This document shows, piece after piece, positions 45,330 through 55,063 of a stretch of DNA of 64,000 nt. Position 1 is the first letter of the stretch; the number at the start of each line of letters is the position of its first letter. Origin of the DNA: Rhodospirillales bacterium (GTDB taxonomy: Bacteria; Pseudomonadota; Alphaproteobacteria; Rhodospirillales; Defluviicoccaceae); contig JAEULH010000059.1 of the NCBI GenBank assembly GCA_016793925.1, positions 1-64,000 of the forward strand. Reading direction: 5' to 3'. A model generated the notes under the pieces. It made no database searches. It had not been told where the DNA came from and worked only from the letters and a program-made list of their open reading frames with translations. Both the position numbers and the translations under genes were made by a program.

Positions 45330-46927
45330 GCGCAATTTTCGACGCCTACGTGATGGTCGACTGGAGCGCGTCGTCGGTGCCGAAGGTTGGCGCCGACAGC
45401 GTCTGGATCGGCGTTGTCGAACGCGGCGGATCCGCAGCATTTCCGCGCCTGATAAACCCGCCGACGCGTCACGCGGCAATGGAGATCCTGGCGGACATCC
45501 TCAGCGACATGGTTGCCCGCGACCGGGTCGTTCTCGTCGGCTTCGACTTCGCCTTCGGCTACCCCGCCGGTTTCGCCCGACGTCTGCGCCCCGCCGACGG
45601 AACCTGGCGCGGGGTATGGAAAGACATCGCCGCGCGGATTCGCGACGGCGGCGACAACACCAACAACCGCTTCGCCGTCGCCGCCGCCTACAACGAAACC
45701 GTCTCCGGCGGCGCCTTCCCCTTCTGGGGCTGCCCGGCCGCCGCCGCCGGTACGGCGCTGGCCAAGACCAGACCGGAGGGCTACGGCGAAGAGACCTTTC
45801 GCGAGTACCGGCTTGCCGACGGGGCGGCGAACGGACCGCAGCCGGTGTGGAAGCTCGCCTATCAGGGCAGCGTCGGCGGCCAGACGCTGCTCGGCATCGC
45901 CGCCCTGCAGCGGCTTCGCCACCATCCCTGGATCGCCGAGGTCGCCCGGATCTGGCCCTTCGAAATCGGGCTAGGCGCGCTGGAGCGACCGCAAGCCGGG
46001 GACTGGCGGGTTCTGTTCGCTGAAGTCTACCCGTCGCTTTTTCCCGTCGCCCATAGCGACGACGTCAAGGACGCCCGTCAGATTCGCGGAACGCTCGACC
46101 ATCTGGTGCGCCTCGACGACGCCGATGCGCTGGCCGCCCTGTTCGCCGGCCCGCCGGGCTTCAGCGAGCGCGACCGGCGGTTGATCGAGACCGAGGAGGC
46201 CTGGATCCTCGGGATAGAGGCGATGGGGGGACCGGAAGACGGGTCGGGACCTCGGCCGGAGGATCGGCCGAAACCCCGGTACACCTACGTCCGCGACCCC
46301 GAGGAGATCTATCGGCTTTCGTTCGCGACCGTCCGCGCCGAAGCCGACCTTGCCGCCGTTCCGCGCGATATGGAGGCGGTCGCGGTGCGTCTGATCCATG
46401 CCTGCGGCGATCCGAAGATCATTGCCGACCTCGCCTTCAGCGCCAACGCGGCGCAGGCCGGGCGGGCGGCGCTGGCCGCCGGCGCGCCCCTGCTTGTGGA
46501 CACCGAGATGGTCGCCGCCGGCATCATCCGCTCGCGCCTGCCGACGCAGAACCGGGTGATCTGCTGCCTTGGCGACGATGGCGTCGCCGAGGCAGCTCGC
46601 GCCGCCGGGACGACGCGGTCGGCCGCCGCGGTCGACCGCTGGGCGCCCCATCTCGCCGGCGCCGTCGTCGCCATCGGCAACGCGCCGACGGCACTGTTCC
46701 GACTGCTCGAACTGATCGACGCCGGCGCGCCGCCGCCGGCCCTGATCATCGGCCTGCCCGTCGGCTTCATCGGCGCCGCCGAAGCCAAGGATGCGCTGAT
46801 CGCTCATCCCGCCGGCGTTCCCTACATCGCCCTGCGCGGACGTCGCGGCGGCAGCGCCTTTGCCGCCGCTGCGGTCAATGCTTTGGGGATTGCCCCCACG
46901 CCCAGCCACTCCTGGGTGCGCGCGTGA
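45326..46927 (+). CDS. cobH: Precorrin-8X methylmutase fused to an RNase-H-fold-like N-terminal domain
   Basis: A 533-residue fusion. The C-terminal 325-525 is CobH/CbiC: AVAVRLIHACGDPKIIADL with catalytic His358, LLVDTEMVAAGIIRSRLP, and PVGFIGAAEAKDALI and the GRRGGSAFAAAAVNAL end. CobH normally has only about 210 residues. The N-terminal 1-320 opens with AYVMVDWSASS and FDFAFGYPAGFA; two acids on strands look like an RNase-H/actin fold of DUF429 type, whose role I cannot name. Fusion implies a B12-linked role. The GTG start at 45326 overlaps the cbiX stop by 4 bases. Stop overlaps cobL by 4 bases. Confidence 0.86.
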   Translation: MSAIFDAYVMVDWSASSVPKVGADSVWIGVVERGGSAAFPRLINPPTRHAAMEILADILSDMVARDRVVLVGFDFAFGYPAGFARRLRPADGTWRGVWKDIAARIRDGGDNTNNRFAVAAAYNETVSGGAFPFWGCPAAAAGTALAKTRPEGYGEETFREYRLADGAANGPQPVWKLAYQGSVGGQTLLGIAALQRLRHHPWIAEVARIWPFEIGLGALERPQAGDWRVLFAEVYPSLFPVAHSDDVKDARQIRGTLDHLVRLDDADALAALFAGPPGFSERDRRLIETEEAWILGIEAMGGPEDGSGPRPEDRPKPRYTYVRDPEEIYRLSFATVRAEADLAAVPRDMEAVAVRLIHACGDPKIIADLAFSANAAQAGRAALAAGAPLLVDTEMVAAGIIRSRLPTQNRVICCLGDDGVAEAARAAGTTRSAAAVDRWAPHLAGAVVAIGNAPTALFRLLELIDAGAPPPALIIGLPVGFIGAAEAKDALIAHPAGVPYIALRGRRGGSAFAAAAVNALGIAPTPSHSWVRA

Positions 46928-48177
46928 TCGCGGGGCCGCGCCCGTGGCTCAGCGTCGTCGGCATCGGCGATGACGGGCTGGACGGCCTGAGTCCCGCCGC
47001 TCGCGCGACCGTCGCCGACGCCGAACTTCTCGTCGGCGGTGCGCGTCATCAGGCGATGGTCGCCGACAGCGCGGCCGAGCGCCTGACCTGGATCGGCGGT
47101 CCGGACGCGACGATGGACGCGATCGAGAGGCGGCGCGGCGGTCGGGTGGTCGTTCTGGCCAGCGGCGATCCGATGTGGTTCGGCGCCGGCGCCACCCTGG
47201 CTCGCCGCTTCGCGCCGGCCGAGATGCAGATCCTGCCCGCGCCCGGAGCCTTCAGCCTTGCCGCCGCTGCCATGGGCTGGGCCTTGGCGGAGGTCGAGAC
47301 GCTGAGCGTTCACGGCCGGCCGCTCGAAAGCCTCAAGCTGTTCCTCTGCCCCGGCGCGCGGCTGCTTGTACTCAGCCGCGACGGCGACAGCGCGGCCGAG
47401 GTCGCGGCGCTGCTGTGCGCATGCGGCTTCGGTCCCAGTGAACTGACCGTGCTCGAACACCTGGGCGGGCCACGAGCCCGGCGCCATGACGGGACGGCCC
47501 AGTCTTGGGACCGGCCGCGCGGAGCGGATTTGAACACGCTCGCCATCGTCTGCCGGCCGGGTCCGGAGGCGCGGCTCTATTCGACCGCGCCCGGCTTGCC
47601 GGACGAAGCGTTCGCCCACGACGGGCAGCTGACCAAGCGCGAGGTCCGGGCGCTGACGCTGGCGGCCTTGGCGCCGCTGCCGGGTCAGGTTCTGTGGGAT
47701 GTCGGCGCCGGCGCCGGGTCGGTCGCGATCGAGTGGCTCCGCGCAACGCCCCGCACCCGCCCGGCGGGAGGCCGCGCCGCGCGTGCCATCGCCGTGGAAT
47801 CCGACGCCCGACGATGTGCGGTCATGGGCGGCAACGCCGCCGCCCTTGGCGTGCCGAAGCTGGAGATCGTCCACGGCGAGGCGCCGGCGGCGCTCGCGGG
47901 TCTCGATTCGCCGAACAGCGTCTTCGTCGGCGGCGGTCTGACCAGGCCCGGCCTGCTCGAAAGCTGCTGGCGGGCGCTCGCCGCCGGCGGCCGGCTTGTC
48001 GCCAATGCCGTCAGCATCGAAGGCGCGGCCCGCCTCGCCGACTTCCGCAGCGAGAACGGCGGCGATCTGATCCGCCTGGCCGTCGCCCGCGCCGACGCGC
48101 TCGGCCGCTTCACCGGCTTCCGGCCGCTGCTCGAGGTCGTCCAGTACATCGGGATCAAGCCGGGAATCCAACCATGA
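46924..48177 (+). CDS. cobL: Precorrin-6Y C5,15-methyltransferase (decarboxylating), CbiE-CbiT
   Basis: Bifunctional enzyme of 417 residues. The N-terminal 1-200 is CbiE-like tetrapyrrole methylase (WLSVVGIGDDGLDGL, VLASGDPMWFGAG), the C-terminal 235-417 is CbiT-like Rossmann methyltransferase (LWDVGAGAGSVAIEWL). Together they methylate C5 and C15 and decarboxylate the C12 acetate. GTG start overlaps the cobH stop (GTGA), and the stop overlaps the next gene's ATG by 4 bases, giving tight coupling. Confidence 0.94.
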   Translation: MIAGPRPWLSVVGIGDDGLDGLSPAARATVADAELLVGGARHQAMVADSAAERLTWIGGPDATMDAIERRRGGRVVVLASGDPMWFGAGATLARRFAPAEMQILPAPGAFSLAAAAMGWALAEVETLSVHGRPLESLKLFLCPGARLLVLSRDGDSAAEVAALLCACGFGPSELTVLEHLGGPRARRHDGTAQSWDRPRGADLNTLAIVCRPGPEARLYSTAPGLPDEAFAHDGQLTKREVRALTLAALAPLPGQVLWDVGAGAGSVAIEWLRATPRTRPAGGRAARAIAVESDARRCAVMGGNAAALGVPKLEIVHGEAPAALAGLDSPNSVFVGGGLTRPGLLESCWRALAAGGRLVANAVSIEGAARLADFRSENGGDLIRLAVARADALGRFTGFRPLLEVVQYIGIKPGIQP

Positions 48178-50792
48178 GCGGCACCCTCTACGGGCTCGGC
48201 ATCGGTCCGGGGGATCCGGACCTGATCACCGTCAAGGCGAGGGACGTGCTTGCCGCCGTTCCGGTGATCGCCTATCCGGCGCCGGAGGGCGCAGACAGCC
48301 TTGTCCGGGCCATCGCCGACCGCTACGTCCCGGCCGGCCGCCGCGAGATCGTCATCGCGACGCCGATGGTGGCAGAGCGTTTTCCGGCCGCGGAGGTCTA
48401 CGAGCGCTACGCCGGGATCATCGCCGGGCACCTCGACGAAAGCCTCGATGTCGCGGTGCTTTGCGAAGGCGATCCGTTCCTCTACGGCTCATTCATGTAC
48501 CTGTATGAGCGTCTGGCCCCCCGCTACCCGGCGAAGGTGGTCCCGGGGGTCTCGTCCCTGGGCGCGGTGGCCGCCGCCGCCGGCGTCCGCCTCGCCTCGC
48601 GCGACGAGGTTTTGAGCGTACTGCCGGCGACCTTGGCCGAAGACGAACTCGAAGCCCGGCTCGCGCTCGCGGACGCGGCGGCGATCATGAAGGTCGGCCG
48701 CCACTTGCCGAAGGTCCGCCGGGTGCTGGCCCGGCTCGGCCTTGCCGGCGCCGCCCGCTACGTCGAGCGCGCAAGCATGGTCGAAGAAAAGGTCCTGCCG
48801 CTCGATGCGGTCGGACGCGACGGCGCCCCGTATTTCTCGATGATCCTGGTGCGTCGGGCCGAGGCCGAGGCCGCCGCGGCGGCTGCTGGATCCGGCCGGC
48901 GGCCAGAGCCGAGGCGCACGGAGCCGAAGCGCCTGCAGCCGCTGCCGGAGGGCGCCGCTCTGGTCGCCCTTTCGCCCGGCGGGCTGGCGCTGGCCCGCCG
49001 CCTGCAGCCGATCCTGCCGCAGAGCCGGATCCATGGCCTGAGCGGGCGGGCCGAGGGCGGCGACGAGGTTTTCGCCGAGACGGCGGCGCATCTTCGCGCC
49101 CTGTTCGCCGCCGGCACGCCGATCGTCGGCATCTGCGCCGCCGGGATCCTGATCCGGGCGCTGGCACCGCTCCTTGCTGACAAGCGCGCGGAGCCGGCGG
49201 TTGTCGCGATCGGCGAGAGCGGCGGCGCCGTCGTGCCGCTGCTCGGCGGTCACCATGGCGCGAACCGCATGGCCGCCGCGCTCGCGGCGGCCACCGGCGG
49301 CGCACCGGCGATCACCACCGGCGGCGACGTTCGCCTCGATCTTGCCCTCGACGATCCGCCTCCCGGCTGGCGACTCGCCAATCCCGCCGCGGCCAAGACG
49401 ATCACGGCGGCGCTGCTCGCCGACCGGCCGGTGCGCCTTTCGGTCGCCGCAGGCAATGGCGACTGGTTGCGCGCATCCGCGGCGCCGCTCGTCGATGACG
49501 CCTCGGCCCCGGAAGGCTCGCTGCCCGTCGCGCTGAGCGTCCGGGTTACCGACCGGCGGACCCAACCCTCGGCGACGACGCTCGTTCTTCATCCGCCGGT
49601 CCTGGTCGTTGGCGTCGGCTGCGCCCGCAATGCCCCGTCCGACGAAGTCATCGCGCTGGTCGAGGGGGCGCTGGCCGGCCATGGCCTCGCCGCCGGCGCC
49701 GTCGCCTGCGTCGCCTCGCTGGATCTCAAGGCGGACGAGCCGGCGGTTCACGCGCTCGCCCGGCGGCTCGGCGTCCCGGCTCGCTTCTTCCCGGCGGTGG
49801 CGCTCGAACGCGAGCTGCCCCGGCTGGCTAATCCCTCCGACATCGTCTTCCGCGAGGTCGGCTGTCACGGCGTCTGCGAGGGCGCGGCGCTGGCTGCCGC
49901 CGGCTCGGAAGCGACGCTGTTCGTGCCAAAGACCCGCTCGGCGCACGCGACCTGCGCCATCGCCAGGGCCAGGCTCGACATCGACCCGGCGGCCGCCGGC
50001 CGGCCGCGCGGCCGGCTGAGCGTCGTCGGCATCGGCCCCGGCCAGAGCGCGTGGCGCACGCCGGAGGCAACGGCGGCGCTCGCCGCGGCCGACAGCGTCG
50101 TCGGCTACGGCCTTTACCTCGACCTCATCGCCGACGTCATTGCCGGCAAGGACCGCCACAGCAGCGAGCTCAGCGAGGAGGAGGCGCGGGTGCGCCTCGC
50201 CCTCGATCTTGCCGCCGAGGGCCGCCGGGTCTGCCTGGTCAGCTCGGGCGACGCCGGGATTTACGCGCTGGCGACGCTGGTCTTCGAGCTGATCGAGGCC
50301 CGGAACCAGCCGGAGTGGAACCGCGTCGAGATCATCGTGGCGCCCGGCGTCTCCGCCCTGCAGGCGGCGGCAGCCAGGACCGGCGCGCCGCTCGGCCACG
50401 ATTTCTGCACCGTCTCGCTGTCGGACCTGCTCACGCCCTGGGGCGAGATCGAGCGGCGTCTCGAAGCCGCGGCGGCCGGCGATTTCGTGGTGGCCCTCTA
50501 CAACCCGGTCTCCCGGCGTCGTCGGGATCAACTCCGCGCCGCCCGCGAGATCCTGCTCCGCCATCGCCCGGCCGCGACGCCGGTGGTGCTGGCCCGCAAC
50601 CTCGGCCGCGACGGCGAGCGGACCGAGGTGTTGACGCTCGGCGAACTTGCACCGGAGCGCGCCGACATGCTGAGCGTGATCCTCGTCGGCAACCGCCAGA
50701 CCCGCCTGATCAGCCGCGGGATGAACCGCTGGGTCTACACCCCGCGCGGCTACGCCCACAAGCGCTCGGCAGAGGCGGAGGCGTCGTCGTGA
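48174..50792 (+). CDS. CobI-CbiG-CobJ triple fusion
   Basis: An 872-residue chain joining three corrin enzymes. Residues 1-228 are CobI/CbiL, precorrin-2 C20-methyltransferase ([32 protein letters not shown]). Residues about 258-600 are CbiG, N and C domains ([30 protein letters not shown]), which opens the delta-lactone. Residues about 613-860 are CobJ/CbiH, C17-methyltransferase with ring contraction ([21 protein letters not shown] cited to motif, [23 protein letters not shown]). A basic linker (240-255) joins the first two. CbiG-CobJ fusions are known; adding CobI is rarer as far as I know. ATG overlaps cobL's stop by 4 bases. Confidence 0.92.
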   Translation: MSGTLYGLGIGPGDPDLITVKARDVLAAVPVIAYPAPEGADSLVRAIADRYVPAGRREIVIATPMVAERFPAAEVYERYAGIIAGHLDESLDVAVLCEGDPFLYGSFMYLYERLAPRYPAKVVPGVSSLGAVAAAAGVRLASRDEVLSVLPATLAEDELEARLALADAAAIMKVGRHLPKVRRVLARLGLAGAARYVERASMVEEKVLPLDAVGRDGAPYFSMILVRRAEAEAAAAAAGSGRRPEPRRTEPKRLQPLPEGAALVALSPGGLALARRLQPILPQSRIHGLSGRAEGGDEVFAETAAHLRALFAAGTPIVGICAAGILIRALAPLLADKRAEPAVVAIGESGGAVVPLLGGHHGANRMAAALAAATGGAPAITTGGDVRLDLALDDPPPGWRLANPAAAKTITAALLADRPVRLSVAAGNGDWLRASAAPLVDDASAPEGSLPVALSVRVTDRRTQPSATTLVLHPPVLVVGVGCARNAPSDEVIALVEGALAGHGLAAGAVACVASLDLKADEPAVHALARRLGVPARFFPAVALERELPRLANPSDIVFREVGCHGVCEGAALAAAGSEATLFVPKTRSAHATCAIARARLDIDPAAAGRPRGRLSVVGIGPGQSAWRTPEATAALAAADSVVGYGLYLDLIADVIAGKDRHSSELSEEEARVRLALDLAAEGRRVCLVSSGDAGIYALATLVFELIEARNQPEWNRVEIIVAPGVSALQAAAARTGAPLGHDFCTVSLSDLLTPWGEIERRLEAAAAGDFVVALYNPVSRRRRDQLRAAREILLRHRPAATPVVLARNLGRDGERTEVLTLGELAPERADMLSVILVGNRQTRLISRGMNRWVYTPRGYAHKRSAEAEASS

Positions 50793-51577
50793 CCGTCCAT
50801 TTCATCGGCGCCGGGCCGGGCGCTGCGGACCTGATCACCGTGCGCGGGCTGAACCTGATCCGCCGCTGCCCGGTCGTGCTCTACGCCGGCTCGCTGGTCC
50901 CCGCCGAGGTCGTCGCGGAGGCGCCGGCCGGCGCCCGGGTGGTCGACACCGCGCCGCTGCACCTCGACCAGATCATCGCGGAGATGGCGGCGGCTGACGG
51001 CGGCGGCCTCGATGTCGCCCGCGTTCATTCCGGCGATCCTTCCCTCTACGGCGCCATCGCCGAGCAGATGCGCCGGCTCGAGGCGCTCGCCATCGACTAC
51101 GACATCACGCCCGGGGTACCGGCGTTTGCCGCCGCGGCGGCGAGCCTGAAGCGCGAACTCACCCTGCCGGGTGTCAGCCAGTCCGTGATCCTGACCCGGA
51201 CGGCGACCCGCAGCTCGGCGATGCCGGTCGGCGAAGACCTCGAAACCCTGGGCGCAAGCGGCGCGACGCTGGCGATCCACCTGTCGATCACCAACCTCGC
51301 CAGGGTCGTCCGGGCGCTGAGCCCGCACTACGGCGCGGATTGCCCGGTTGCGGTCGTCTACCGGGCGAGCTGGCCCGACGAATGTGTCCTGCGCGGCACG
51401 CTCGCCGGCATCCGCGCCCAGGTCAAGGCGGCCGGGTTGACCCGCACGGCGCTGATCCTCGTCGGCCGGGTCCTGGGCGACGAGAGCTTCCATGACAGCC
51501 GGCTCTACGCCGCCGACCACCACCACGTCCTCCGCCCGGCGGCGCCGGCCGCGAGCGGCGGCGGCGAGCGATCCTGA
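50789..51577 (+). CDS. cobM: Precorrin-4 C11-methyltransferase
   Basis: SAM-dependent tetrapyrrole methylase of 262 residues. [17 protein letters not shown] is the first glycine loop, [18 protein letters not shown] the second and [21 protein letters not shown] the CobM-specific block. Length normal. GTG start overlaps the upstream fusion's stop by 4 bases (GTGA). It is the last gene of the rightward corrin operon; cobK converges immediately with zero gap at 51577/51578. Confidence 0.94.
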   Translation: MTVHFIGAGPGAADLITVRGLNLIRRCPVVLYAGSLVPAEVVAEAPAGARVVDTAPLHLDQIIAEMAAADGGGLDVARVHSGDPSLYGAIAEQMRRLEALAIDYDITPGVPAFAAAAASLKRELTLPGVSQSVILTRTATRSSAMPVGEDLETLGASGATLAIHLSITNLARVVRALSPHYGADCPVAVVYRASWPDECVLRGTLAGIRAQVKAAGLTRTALILVGRVLGDESFHDSRLYAADHHHVLRPAAPAASGGGERS

Positions 51578-52342
51578 TCAGTCCCGCGCGCCGGCAGCGA
51601 GGCGCGCCCCCAGCCAGGCCAGCGCCGCGGCGACGGTTTCGACCCGCGGCCCCGCCGGCTTTTCCGGTCTCGCGACCATGATCACGCGGGCACCGGTCGC
51701 GCGCGCGGCGGCGAGCTTGGCCGCGGTCGGGCCGCCGCTCTGTTTGGCAACGAGGGTGTCGATGCGCTCCCGTTCGAGCAGCGCCCGTTCGGCTTCGAGC
51801 GAGAACGGCGGTCGACCGGTGACCACGTCGTAGCGGGCCAACGGCAGCGGCTCCGCCGCCGGCCGCATCAGCCGGACGAGAAAGTGGACATCGCGCGCGT
51901 CGGAGAACGCGGCGAGTTCGCCCGACCCGATGGCGAGAAACGCGCGCTTCGCCACCGCCTTGACCGCATCGGCGGCGGCGGCGAAATCGGCGACCATATG
52001 CCAGCGATCCTCCGGCCGCGGCGTCCAGGGCGGGCGCAGCAGCAGCAGCCGCGGCGTCCCGGTCGCGGCGCAGGCCGCGGCGGCGTGCCCGGAAATCGTC
52101 GCGGCGAACGGATGGGTGGCGTCGACGACGAAGCCGATCCGCGCCGTCCGCAGGTAGTCGACCAGACCCTCGGTCCCGCCGAAACCGCCGATCCGCAAGG
52201 CGCCGGGATAGTCCCTCGGCGGCGGCAGGCGACCCGCCAGCGAGGTGGTGACCTGAAGCCGGGAAGCGAACCGGGCGCTCGCCGCTTCGGTGAGATCGGC
52301 GGCCTCCGCGGTTCCGCCGAGGATCAGCAGGCGCTCAGCCAT
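51578..52342 (-). CDS. cobK: Precorrin-6A reductase, CobK/CbiJ
   Basis: NADPH-dependent reductase of the corrin macrocycle, 254 residues. RLLILGGTAEAADLTEAA is the nucleotide loop, VVDATHPFAATISGHAAAACA the key CobK signature. VAKQSGGPTAAKLAAARATGARV is the C-terminal mark. Start ATG at 52342 lies within the last 8 bases of cbiD, so the two minus genes are coupled. The frame continues 69 codons upstream into cbiD but is not used. Confidence 0.92.
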   Translation of the reverse strand: MAERLLILGGTAEAADLTEAASARFASRLQVTTSLAGRLPPPRDYPGALRIGGFGGTEGLVDYLRTARIGFVVDATHPFAATISGHAAAACAATGTPRLLLLRPPWTPRPEDRWHMVADFAAAADAVKAVAKRAFLAIGSGELAAFSDARDVHFLVRLMRPAAEPLPLARYDVVTGRPPFSLEAERALLERERIDTLVAKQSGGPTAAKLAAARATGARVIMVARPEKPAGPRVETVAAALAWLGARLAAGARD

Positions 52343-53432
52343 GACCTCCGGCGCGGCCGACCGGGTTGCCGGCGCGATCGAAGACGACGACGTCGATGGC
52401 GACGCGATCGTCCACGGCCCGAGCCGCGGTCGCGCGCGCGCCCTCGGCGATCGCATCGGCCAGCGGCAAACCGTGGGCGCGGGCGAGGGCCAGCACCTGC
52501 GCCGCGGTGTTGGCGCCGGCGGCTTCGGCGCGAAGACCGGGAGGCGCATCGAGCCGATCCAGAGCTTCGGCCAGCACAGCCATGTCGACCCGCGATTTCG
52601 AGGAATGGAGGAACAGGTGACCCTGCGCCAGCTTGACCAGCTTGGCGAAGCCGCCGGCGATGGTCAGGCGGGGCACGCGATGGCGGCGCAGGTACTTCAG
52701 GGTACCGCCGACGAAGTCGCCCATGTCGATCAGCGCGGCGTCCGGCAGGTCGTACAGGCGCTTGACTGCAGCCTCGGAGGTGCTGCCGGTGGCGGCGGCG
52801 ATATGCGCAAATCCGGCGGCGCGCGCGACATCGATGCCGCGGTGGATCGAGTGGACCCAGGCGGCGCAGGAAAAGGGCACGACGACGCCGGTGGTGCCGA
52901 GGATCGACAGCCCGCCGACGATCCCCAGCCGGCCGTTGAGGGTTTTTTCCGCTAGCGCCTCGCCGCCGGGAACGGAGACGGTGACGACGACGTCGCCGCT
53001 CGCCCCGAAGGTCTCGGCGACGCACCCGATGGCGGCGCGGATCATTGCCCGCGGCCCGGGATTGATCGCAGGCTCGCCCACCGCCACCGGCAGGCCGGGC
53101 AGGGTGACGGTGCCGACCCCGGGTCCGGCCGCGAAGACGACGCCGGATCCCGGCGGCCCTGGCGCCACCGTCGCCATGACTTCCGCGCCGTGGGTGACGT
53201 CGGGGTCGTCGCCGGCGTCCTTGATCACGCCGGCGGTGGCGCTGCCCTCGCCGCACCGGCGGCTGGCGATCGGCAGCGTCGCGGTACCGCCGCGCGGCAG
53301 GGCGACGCTGACGGCGTCGGGAAACGCGCCCGCCAGCAGCGCCCGGTACGCCGCGGCGGAAGCGGCGGCGGCGCAGGTGCCGGTGGTCCAGCCGCGCCGC
53401 AACGCAACCTTGCCGGAAAACGCATCGTCCAT
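52335..53432 (-). CDS. cbiD: Cobalt-precorrin-5B C1-methyltransferase
   Basis: C1-methylase of the early-cobalt pathway, replacing CobF of the aerobic route. GWTTGTCAAAAS is the N-terminal signature, SILGTTGVVVPFSCAAWVHSIHRGID and GDFVGGTLKYLRRH follow. Its 365 residues are typical. It is first of the minus-strand pair cbiD-cobK. Upstream divergent gene is the SafE-like protein at 53553. Presence with CbiX and CbiG indicates cobalt is inserted early. Confidence 0.94.
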   Translation of the reverse strand: MDDAFSGKVALRRGWTTGTCAAAASAAAYRALLAGAFPDAVSVALPRGGTATLPIASRRCGEGSATAGVIKDAGDDPDVTHGAEVMATVAPGPPGSGVVFAAGPGVGTVTLPGLPVAVGEPAINPGPRAMIRAAIGCVAETFGASGDVVVTVSVPGGEALAEKTLNGRLGIVGGLSILGTTGVVVPFSCAAWVHSIHRGIDVARAAGFAHIAAATGSTSEAAVKRLYDLPDAALIDMGDFVGGTLKYLRRHRVPRLTIAGGFAKLVKLAQGHLFLHSSKSRVDMAVLAEALDRLDAPPGLRAEAAGANTAAQVLALARAHGLPLADAIAEGARATAARAVDDRVAIDVVVFDRAGNPVGRAGGHG

Positions 53433-53552
53433 GGCCCGATCGTAGCGTCGAAGTCCGCATCTTGCGCGGGCGAAATTTGACTAGGGCCGCCCGCCGGACG
53501 TATTGCAGAGACGGAGGTTGCGCGGGCGCTTCGCGCAGCGGGTCCCCAGAGC

Positions 53553-54326
53553 ATGGAAATCGACAGCACCATCGTCAATATCCTCAACGCCGGCGTCGCC
53601 GAATGCCACGCCGTGTTCGTCCGCCACGGCGGGCTCCTGACCAGCCTGTTCGTCGCCGGTCTGCTCGGCAGCGTCAGCCACTGCGTCGGCATGTGCGGCC
53701 CCTTCGTCATCGGCCAGGTGGTGAGCCGCCTGGAGGGCCGTCCGGCCGCCGAAATGCGGGAGTTCCACAGGCTGAGCGGCGCCCTGCTGGCGCCCTACCA
53801 TCTCGGCCGGGCGACCACGTATGCCGCGCTGGGCGCACTGGCGGCGGCGCTCGCGGGCGGGCTCGGCCAGGTCACCGGGTTGAGGTGGCTCTCGGCGGCG
53901 CTGCTGGCGCTGGCGGCGGCGCTGTTCGCCGGCTACGCGCTGCAGCGGCTGGGCTTCGCCTGGCCAGGGTCGGGCCGCAGCGGCGAAAGCTGGTGGTCGC
54001 GGCATTTGTGCCGGATCGTTCGGCCGCTGTTCGCAAGACCGACGGGCTGGCGCGGCTACGCGCTGGGCGCAGCCCTCGGCTTCCTGCCGTGCGGCCTGCT
54101 CTACGGCGCGCTCGCAGCGGCGGCGGCGAGCGCGGGCCCCGCCTCCGGCGCGCTCGGAATGCTCGCTTTCACGGCCGGCACCGTCCCCGCGCTGCTCGCG
54201 GTGGGGCTTGCCGGCCATGTCGTCGGACAGACCTGGCAACCGTTGGCCGTGCGAGCGATGCCGGCGTTCATGCTGCTCAACGCCGTCGCGCTGACATACC
54301 TGGCCTGGCGCACAATCGCGGCCTGA
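53553..54326 (+). CDS. Membrane protein of the SafE/DsbD-like family, likely copper/haem-related
   Basis: A 257-residue six-helix membrane protein, annotated in relatives as sulfite exporter TauE/SafE or UreH-like transmembrane domain. The pair SVSHCVGMCGPFVIGQ (HCxGMCGP) and LGFLPCGLLYGALA (PCGL) with conserved cysteines recalls DsbD/CcdA and the copper-assembly CcoS-associated members. Substrate is unknown; copper or reductant transfer is likelier than sulfite. It is 66 bases upstream of SCO, a copper chaperone, which supports the copper reading. Confidence 0.82.
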   Translation: MEIDSTIVNILNAGVAECHAVFVRHGGLLTSLFVAGLLGSVSHCVGMCGPFVIGQVVSRLEGRPAAEMREFHRLSGALLAPYHLGRATTYAALGALAAALAGGLGQVTGLRWLSAALLALAAALFAGYALQRLGFAWPGSGRSGESWWSRHLCRIVRPLFARPTGWRGYALGAALGFLPCGLLYGALAAAAASAGPASGALGMLAFTAGTVPALLAVGLAGHVVGQTWQPLAVRAMPAFMLLNAVALTYLAWRTIAA

Positions 54327-54392
54327 GGCCTGCGCGCAGGCCGTCGCCGACGCCACCTGTTACGCAAGGACAACGGAGAGAAAGGAGAAGTT

Positions 54393-55055
54393 GTGGATCG
54401 CAAGCCGGACGGAGGGGGCGCACGCTCACCGAAACCCTTCAAAGGCGTCTTCATCGCCTTCGCCATCGCGGCGCTGATGGTTGTCGCCTACTTCGCCGGC
54501 CGCAGCTATTTCGCGCCACCCGGCGACGGCGGGTCCCTGCCGAGCAGCGGAACGACGCAAGGGGCGGCGCGGATCGGCGGGCCGATCAGCCTCGTCGACC
54601 AGGACGGCAAACCCGTCACCGAGGCCGACTTCCGCGGCAAGTACATGCTGGTCTATTTCGGCTACACCTACTGCCCGGATGTCTGCCCGACGTCCCTGAA
54701 CCGCAACATCCAGGCGCTCGACCTGCTCGATCCGGCCCAGGCGGAGAAAATCCAACCGATCCTCGTCAGCGTCGACCCCGCCCGCGATACGCCTGCGCAT
54801 CTCAAGGAATACGTCGGCTATTTCAGCCCGCGCCTGATCGGGCTGACGGGGAACGCCGAGCAGGTCGCCGCCGCGGCGAAGGCGTACGGGGTCTACTACG
54901 CCAAAGTCGACAATCCCGACGACCCGGAGCACTACCTCATGGACCACACCTCGATCACCTACCTGATGGGCCCGGACGGCGCGTTCATTCGGCATTTTCG
55001 CCACGATGCGCCGCCGGACGAGATGGCCGCGCAGTTGCGCAAGGTCATCGGCTAG
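54393..55055 (+). CDS. SCO-family copper chaperone
   Basis: Membrane-anchored thioredoxin-fold protein delivering copper to cytochrome c oxidase CuA. One transmembrane helix (about 17-37), then YFGYTYCPDVCPTSL with the CxxxC copper ligands and YLMDHTSITYLMGPDG supplying the His. At 220 residues it is normal. GTG start after AAGGAG. It is 8 bases upstream of cobB and follows the HCxGMCGP membrane protein. Confidence 0.93.
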   Translation: MDRKPDGGGARSPKPFKGVFIAFAIAALMVVAYFAGRSYFAPPGDGGSLPSSGTTQGAARIGGPISLVDQDGKPVTEADFRGKYMLVYFGYTYCPDVCPTSLNRNIQALDLLDPAQAEKIQPILVSVDPARDTPAHLKEYVGYFSPRLIGLTGNAEQVAAAAKAYGVYYAKVDNPDDPEHYLMDHTSITYLMGPDGAFIRHFRHDAPPDEMAAQLRKVIG

Positions 55056-55063
55056 GCCCACGG

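Noticed and set aside
48489-50759. A 756-codon open frame opposite the CobI-CbiG-CobJ gene
   Set aside because: Arg/Asp-rich shadow with no motif, opposite a fully supported enzyme.
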